Of a stretch of DNA of 64,000 nt, positions 58,402 to 64,000 are shown piece after piece; the first letter of the stretch is position 1; each line of letters opens with the position of its first letter. The notes beneath the pieces are model-generated. The model was not told the DNA's origin and searched no databases. It was given only the letters and a program-made list of their open reading frames with translations. Origin of the DNA: Phymatolithon calcareum (Eukaryota > Rhodophyta > Florideophyceae > Hapalidiales). A program made the position numbers and the translations under genes. Where the stretch lies: contig OZ345367.1 in assembly GCA_977006965.1 (NCBI GenBank), positions 1,550,001 through 1,614,000 of the forward strand, read 5' to 3'.

Positions 58402-58857
58402 TGTTGGAAATGTGACTGCTCGGATCTCTTGTCGCAGTACACATTATCCTATATCATAAGTCACTAACCATTTCTCATATGTTATGATAGAATCAATCCA
58501 TGTTTTTTTTCATATTTACTGACAATGTAGCAGTTCAATCAATATCTTGATTGATCTTGTCACTGTCAGTAATTCAATCATTTTGTTGATTGAATCAATC
58601 ACAGTCGACATTTCAATCTTTTAGTTGATTGCTTCAATCACAGTTAGTAGTGCAATGAGCATCAGAAGTCTTATCATACCTCAATCTGAGGCCTATATAA
58701 GACCCGGATCTGATGCCCCGACTCAATAAACCAAGGAACATCTCACAACCAACCCAACCATCTCAACCATCTCAACCATCTCAACCATCTCAACCACCTC
58801 AACCATCTCAACCACCTCAACAATCTCAACCATCAACAACCAAACCTCCATCCAACA
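58402..58857 (+). repeat. family B 3' LTR (456 bp)
   Basis: Begins after TCGAGGGGGAG. It carries one more AACCATCTC unit than the 5' LTR and is otherwise nearly the same. Confidence 0.95.
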
Positions 58858-59375
58858 GAGATCACGGAATTTTGTTCGGCGGAAGTGGGAGTTTGGTTCC
58901 AATCGGTTACACGGATGCGGATTGGGCGGGATGTGTTGAGACAAGACGGTCCACGAGTGGCTATGTGTTCCTTCTTGCAGGGGGAGCCATAAGCTGGCGT
59001 TCAAAGAAGCAAACCATCGTCGCCACTTCAACATGCGAAGCGGAATACATCGCTTCGTGTGCCGCCGCCAAGGAATCTGTCTGGTTGTCAAGACTCATTG
59101 CCGATGTTCAAGGTCTCGAGAAGCCATCCGCCATGACTCTGTACACTGACAGTCAAAGTGCGATCGCGACCGGGCGAAACGCGGCCATCACTCAGAGGAA
59201 CAAGCACATCGACATTCAATATCACTATGTTCGTGATGTGGTTGCCACGGGCAAGATATATATCAAGTATTGTAGTACTGAGTTGATGATTGCGGATGCA
59301 CTCACCAAGCCACTCGATCGTGTCAAGACGGCCAAGTTCGCACATGACATGGGCATATGCGCGAGGAAGTCGTAG
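58858..59375 (+). pseudogene. RNase H end of the split family A element
   Basis: After the inserted family B element and the repeated GAGAT, the frame resumes as DHGILFGGSGSLVPIGYTDA. It holds AEYIASCAAAKESVW, TDSQSAIATG and HIDIQYHYVRDVV and stops at 59375 after GICARKS. It is the natural continuation of the frame ending at 53016. By chance it is also in frame with codons from the family B LTR upstream (from ATG 58713). Confidence 0.93.
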
Positions 59376-59396
59376 TGTCCCTCGATCAAGGGGGAG

Positions 59397-59837
59397 TGTT
59401 GGAAGTGTGACTGCTTGATGCTCTATTCGCAAAACACTTCAATATCAAGGTATGATCTCGGTACACGTGTACACTTGTCAATCGAAAGTCAAAGTGTCTC
59501 AGAACTTTGAATCAAGACGATTGGCAGTGACACGTGTCAGAGTATGATAAGAGTATGATAATCATACCCCCCTCACTCAGTAGATGATTCTTCATTTTTT
59601 ATGTTACACGTGTCATATGATATTATGACAAATTTGTTTAGGGTTAGACAGTCTCCGTCGTCAATTAGGGTTTTTGATCAAGTTGATTGAGTTCTCAAGC
59701 CTATATAGTCCTGACCTGAGGTCCGCCAAGTGAATAAACCAAGGAACTCATTCACTCACAACTCATCTTCTACTCAACCAATCTTCACCAACCAAACTTT
59801 TTCTTTCTCCCCATCACTTGCCTAACCTCCTTCAACA
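59397..59837 (+). repeat. family A 3' LTR (441 bp)
   Basis: TGTTGGAAGTGTGACTGC ... CTCCTTCAACA after AAGGGGGAG, followed by GTCTG. Very similar to the 5' LTR, which indicates a young insertion. Confidence 0.95.
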
Positions 59838-59842
59838 GTCTG

Positions 59843-60109
59843 CATGTAATTGTATGACAACACTTTCTTAAATACTGTATTGCACTTGGTGCTGAGCCTT
59901 CTGGCCTTGCTCTGCCGTTGATGCTAAATGCTCTATACCTCTATCCATGATATCTATACATATGGTCCGTATGCTTCCATGTAAATGACCGTGATTCGAA
60001 ATCATCGGCTTGGTTCACCTTGGCCATAACTGGAATGGAGCTATACTGCTGAACACATCATCGTAGCCCGCCACAGCAGCTAGGTTCCAGTGGCCCCACG
60101 AATTACACC
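59843..60109. other. unique spacer
   Basis: Flank of the split element. No motif recognised. Confidence 0.4.
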
Positions 60110-61251
60110 ATGAAAGACGTTTCTGACCGTACTCCGCCGCCCTACATATCGGTCAATGCTCATAAACTGCCATCTATCTCAAACCGACAAGAAGAGTTCA
60201 ATCCTTCTAATCGTAAATTTAATGAACACTCTCATCTCGGGCTTCGTCATCCTGCCGTTTCCTCTTCACTGTCCATCATTCCAGAAAACATCTGTTCGTC
60301 GCACGTGAAATTCGGATTTATCAGACATCGAGTACCTAAAGCAGTCTCACGATGAGCTCTTCCTCTCATTGATCAGCTCTCACAGGGTATACGAGTCACC
60401 CGCACAGAAACTGCGAGTGCGCTAATTGCAAATGCGCATGAGTATAAGATTTCACAGGATGCGTACGCTCTACGCAGAATTAATATGTTCGCCGGTACGA
60501 GCGTCTCGAAAACTCTTCATGGCCCAGCCAAGGAGCTGTTAAAGCGCCAGAGAGTCCTCAACCATGCCTCTTCTATCCGTCAAACGACCCTCAAATCCAA
60601 ACCAATCAACTGCTCGCTCCACGAATTTCGTGTCCTGGCTAGATCTTGCTCTCAAAATGAAACCATCTGCTGTGCACTTATCCCGTCCAAATACTACCTA
60701 CAACATCTACCGCTTAGCCAAGCAACTCAGATGCAAATCATTTTCCTCACATTTTGCGACTTATGCGCCGCTCTCGCCGTCGACGTTGCCACAAGGGAGA
60801 GAGGATTATACAGACACCAAAAGAACAAGAGGAATGCAGTGCGTGCTGTTCAGGTTGTCTAGATAGAGCAAGTGCTGATGCAACTTGGTCTGAAGGCTCT
60901 TGGGAGTCACGAATGGTTCAGTCTAGTGGATGCTTGGAACCTGACCCTCTAAATACACCACAGTTCACTGAAAAATCTGTATCACCGCAGAAGCTAACCG
61001 TATCTAGCATCAATATTATTCGTGAGGAGAGATGCGCATTTACTGTTGTTTGGAAAAAATTTACGCGAGCAGAAATCTGTGAACGTCCAAACGCTGAGTA
61101 TACCTTAGGGTCTCTCAGATGCAGCATACCTGCAGTTGTGCTTCGGGGATTGCTTTTGACATCTGAAATCGATAGAATTTTTGTAACTGCAGATGCTGAC
61201 GGAAAACTTCTCGCTCAAAATTTAGTTTCCCCGGCAGCTACAAATCCTTAA
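60110..61251 (+). pseudogene. unknown protein, one in-frame stop and frame changes
   Basis: The ATG at 60110 starts MKDVSDRTPPPYISVNAHK. The same frame continues past a TGA at 60353-60355 with PLIDQLSQGIRVTRTETASA, INMFAGTSVSKTLHGPAKEL and RQRVLNHASSIRQTTLKSKP. It then gives way near 60600 to other frames that look protein-like (NFVSWLDLALKMKPSAVHL, RPNTTYNIYRLAKQLR; then ERIIQTPKEQEECSACCSGC, CAFTVVWKKFTRAEICERP and IDRIFVTADADGKLL), ending at TAA 61251. A CxxCxxxC cluster lies near 60830. The frame changes may be introns or decay; I could not find convincing splice sites. About 380 codons in total. Family unknown. Confidence 0.4.
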
Positions 61252-61694
61252 GTGACACGACTTTAAAATAAAAGAGAAGGTCAGAATTTCCTCCTCTTCA
61301 TCCCATCTCAATTAGGGTTCAATGCACAGTATGTCTACTGGTTCTCGAAAAGGCCCGCAGTCACAGTGCGCGTGTCAAGAGTCGTGCTCTATTGCACGCG
61401 TGGGCAGCCAGATATTGCCCATGAGCCAGATGATAGTATGCATCAACATACTGGGGGGAGCGCCCCGGTTTCACCAAGCGCTGAACCGAGTTCTTCTCCT
61501 CAACTGTAAGAAAAGTAAGCTTGTTCCGACGTATTTACTACCCTTGACTCAAAGATGCAGCTCCTACTGTGACTGCTCCGGCGGATAGCGCCAGTTGCTT
61601 CACTTCTTCACTTCCGCGTACCAGAAAACTTCCACACCCCTGGTATTGTCCGGGACGTGTCTGCACATTCCATAGGCTCAAATCTGTATAAGGG
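61252..61694. other. no gene recognised
   Basis: Flank between the broken gene and the solo LTR. A small plus frame at 61322-61588 is Cys-rich at both ends but has no known motif. Confidence 0.4.
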
Positions 61695-61699
61695 GGTTT

Positions 61700-62126
61700 T
61701 GTTGGAAATGTGACTGCTTAGATCTCTTGTCGCAGTACACATTATCCTATGTCATAAGTCTCTAACCATTTCTCATATGTTATGATAGAATCAATCCATG
61801 TTTTTTCATCTTTACTGACAATGTAGCAGTTCAATCAATTTATTGATTGATCTTGTTATTGTCAGTAATTCAATCATTTTGTTGATTGAATCAATCACAG
61901 TCGACATTTCAATCTTTTAGTTGATTGATTCAATCACAGTTAGTAGTGCAATGAGCATCAGAAGTCTTATCATACCTCAATCTGAGGCCTATATAAGACC
62001 CGGATCTGATGCCCCGACTCAATAAACCAAGGAACATCTCACAACCAACCCAACCATCTCAACCATCTCAAACATCTCAACCACCTCAACCATCTCAACC
62101 ATCAACAACCAAACCTCCATCCAACA
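61700..62126 (+). repeat. family B solo LTR (427 bp) with TSD GGTTT
   Basis: TGTTGGAAATGTGACTGC ... CTCCATCCAACA, flanked by GGTTT at 61695-61699 and 62127-62131. It has fewer AACCATCTC units than the full-length element's LTRs, which accounts for most of its shorter length. Confidence 0.95.
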
Positions 62127-62131
62127 GGTTT

Positions 62132-62728
62132 TGATTCTTCAGAAAGCATCAAATTCTAATCCACCCAGACCGATAGGGTCTTTCGTATCACCTGCTATGC
62201 GGAACTTCACCTATAAGTCGCATTTTTCGCAAAGATAGGTGCTTAGACGGTGAAACGCACCCCATGGAAAAAGCACATCAAAGGAGGACCTAGGAGATAT
62301 TCGACTTTCCAGAGCACAAAGCACGCATTGCACTGCATTTTTGGCAGACTTTTCCAGCGCCAATTGTGCGCCAAGCAAAGGCGTCACTTAATGTTGTGAG
62401 CCATAATTACTGATCAAGTATTATGGCTAGCTATAGCAGGCCTACGTCGCCCATAATTGCAGGGTGTCTACTTACGCAATCAGGACACAATCCTGGATTG
62501 ATAATGGTTTGATTTAGGGTGCCGTAGAAGGCTTTAAGTACCCAGCCTTTCCTCTCTCTCAGTGAGAGAAAAAGGTATTGAGCATTTGAGACGCAAATGA
62601 GTTTGATTGAGGACTGCTTCCCTTCAGTTTGTCTGGTAGGAGTTGTGGCGTCTAAACAATGCGAAATTTTCAAGGAGCGTCGGTTCCCGAAAGCAAACCG
62701 CTACCAGAAGGACTGGAGTTAATACACA
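62132..62728. other. no gene recognised
   Basis: No motif seen. A 61-codon plus frame at 62659-62844 overlaps the next ORF in another frame. Confidence 0.4.
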
Positions 62729-63019
62729 TTGGCAAGGATAATGAAAGCAGACCGTCGCATCATTTCAGCCTATGTGTTGCATATGGCGCGAAAGAACGAG
62801 AAAAACGAGCAGGAGGCCCATGCGCATGCCGTGGTGCTTGTTGAGCATTTTGATGACTTTGGATTAGATCAAGTTAATGTTATGCAGCGCACACAGAGTT
62901 TTGGTCGTCGTCGTATTGGGACCAAACTTTTTATTGAAGAATTGCGAGCCATGATTCCCATTACAAGCTTTCCAAGAGGGACCTTAACAGGCAACTCTGC
63001 TGCGACGAAGGGCATTTAG
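62729..63019 (+). CDS. small hypothetical protein (96 codons)
   Basis: The open frame starts MARIMKADRRIISAYVLHMA and continues KNEKNEQEAHAHAVVLVEHF and SFGRRRIGTKLFIEELRAMI, ending at TAG 63017-63019. The amino-acid make-up is protein-like (amphipathic N-terminal helix, basic centre). There is no recognised domain and no clear promoter. It could equally be the last exon of a longer gene whose upstream part lies in the other frame before 62729. Confidence 0.35.
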   Translation: MARIMKADRRIISAYVLHMARKNEKNEQEAHAHAVVLVEHFDDFGLDQVNVMQRTQSFGRRRIGTKLFIEELRAMIPITSFPRGTLTGNSAATKGI

Positions 63020-63322
63020 AAGAGGAAACGAAAGATACGACGGCAATGGAAGCAACCAGGCTCGTCTATCCTACTTCGTCTACGACGTTAGACTGTGAGA
63101 GTTTCTTGCTGTCATTTATGTTTCCAACGCTATAGAATTCGGGTACCGATAGATCACATCAGGATTCGAGATGTCAACTTTTCAAAACACGTGAACTATG
63201 CACCATCCTTCGCACCGAACGTCTCGAGATGAAAATAGCATATATAGACTCGATTCAGTGTTCTTTCTTTATTGCAGTAAGCGTTAATTTGACGGCAGAA
63301 CTGATCCTAGAGCAAGTTCTCA

Positions 63323-63851
63323 TTATTCAATAATTGGAGTGTCTCTACGGATCTCTCCCGATACAGATCTTCTTCTTTTTCTCAATGAATTCTTCCAATG
63401 AAATGCAGTTGAGACAGCCCGACCACAGCAGCGTCGAATTAGGTTATCCACTGTCTCCTTGACACCATACGGACACACCTTGGAGTAGCCGTTCATCTTC
63501 GCTGTGCCCATGGGGAAATTATGCCACAACAGGGCAGCAATTCACTATGAACTGGTAGAGTACCACGTCAGCACGTCTATGCGAGCTGTCTAGATCATTC
63601 GGGAGCGTCGGTACGGTCACTGGTTTGCTTCTACAGGGAGATTGAATAATGGATCGTGCCGCTTCCAAAGTTTGAGGTATCGCTTGATCCAACGCCAGGA
63701 TCGATTCCAAAACGACCCATCGCGCAATGTCATGGCGACGCCACAATGATTCAGTATCCAAGCACATTTTTCTATGACCCTCGTGTGAAATAAATCGTTG
63801 CATATGATTCCATAGATTCCACACCATGTCTCCAAATATCTGCGGTTGCAC
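63323..63851 (-). pseudogene. possible non-LTR retroelement C-terminal relic
   Basis: Minus-strand frames 63851-63519 and 63529-63323 overlap. The first has MVWNLWNHMQRFISHEG and ADVVLYQFIVNCCPV; the second has WHNFPMGTAKMNGYSKVCP followed by YGVKETVDNLIRRC. W..LP.G......C..C...ETV.HL...C is the pattern of the zinc-binding region found downstream of reverse transcriptase in many LINE-type proteins. The second Cys of the first pair is replaced, and the order of the W-rich block is atypical. The call is tentative. Confidence 0.3.
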
Positions 63852-64000
63852 TTTAAACGCGTCTATGTAGCTACGGCTATCAGTGAACTATCTGATGGTG
63901 TTGCCGCGCGAAGGCTGTAGGGTTAATATTGCCTGAAACACATGCACGGCCGCAAAGGCAATATTAAAGTGGATCTTTTCCGACATCGAGTTGCTCTTCA
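63852..64000. other. window end, no feature
   Basis: No recognisable feature in the last 149 bases. Confidence 0.4.

Larger units (their letters stand above)
53017..58857 (+). mobile_element. copia family B element, complete, TSD GAGAT
   Basis: 5' LTR 53017-53463 (447 bp), 3' LTR 58402-58857 (456 bp), target duplication GAGAT at 53012-53016 and 58858-58862. The LTRs look nearly identical apart from one 9-bp repeat unit and a few bases, so the insertion is recent and younger than its family A host. The internal region has a primer-binding site, a leader, a full gag-pol with a single frame break and a purine tract. Confidence 0.96.
48455..59837 (+). mobile_element. copia family A element, complete ends, split by family B
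   Basis: 5' LTR 48455-48895 and 3' LTR 59397-59837 are both 441 bp. The element is flanked by the target duplication GTCTG at 48450-48454 and 59838-59842. Its internal part is split at 53016/58858 by a complete family B element with its own duplication GAGAT. Without the insert the element is about 5.5 kb. This is the only family A copy here with both ends matched. Confidence 0.95.

Overview
The window is eukaryotic nuclear DNA and is dominated by retrotransposons. It holds long terminal repeats with TATA boxes and AATAAA signals, copia-type gag-pol genes, a Helitron relic, a histone H3 tail fragment, a WD40 pseudogene, and at least two genes whose frames join only through short GT-AG introns of about 80 bp. 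I cannot fix the taxon. A multicellular alga (for example a florideophyte red alga) is a guess, not a result.

Layout. 0-4.2 kb: gene debris (WD40 repeats, H3 tail, and a broken acidic/basic protein with cysteine-peptidase-like motifs). 4.2-7.5 kb: AT-rich, no gene seen. 7.5-11.6 kb, minus strand: decayed Helitron with HUH Rep and Pif1-like helicase. 12.16-15.67 kb: a block bounded by matching hairpin-forming inverted repeats, carrying an unknown gene with a probable 79-bp intron. 15.7-44.8 kb: about ten copia copies of one family (here 'family A', LTR about 440 bp) on both strands. They are nested, truncated and recombined, and include an inverted pair and an exact-looking 849-bp tandem duplication. 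44.8-48.4 kb: an unknown gene or pseudogene on the minus strand, interrupted by an 830-bp solo LTR of a third family ('family C'). 48.45-59.84 kb: a family A element with matching target-site duplications (TSDs), split by a complete 'family B' element (53.0-58.9 kb) with its own TSD. 59.8-64 kb: a broken unknown gene, a family B solo LTR, a small ORF and a possible LINE-like relic.

Families A and B encode closely related single-ORF Gag-Pol proteins (zinc knuckle, DSG protease, DD35E integrase, YVDD reverse transcriptase, RNase H). Both have a primer-binding site complementary to the anticodon arm of initiator tRNA-Met, the half-tRNA mode known for Drosophila copia. Their LTR ends are alike, but the upstream promoter cores differ: family A has CACGTG palindromes and telomere-like boxes, family B has clustered TGATTGA palindromes, and family C has duplicated TGACGTCA sites. 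No copy seen here is fully intact. The best are the B element (one frameshift) and the outer A element (a 19-bp deletion in reverse transcriptase plus the B insertion).
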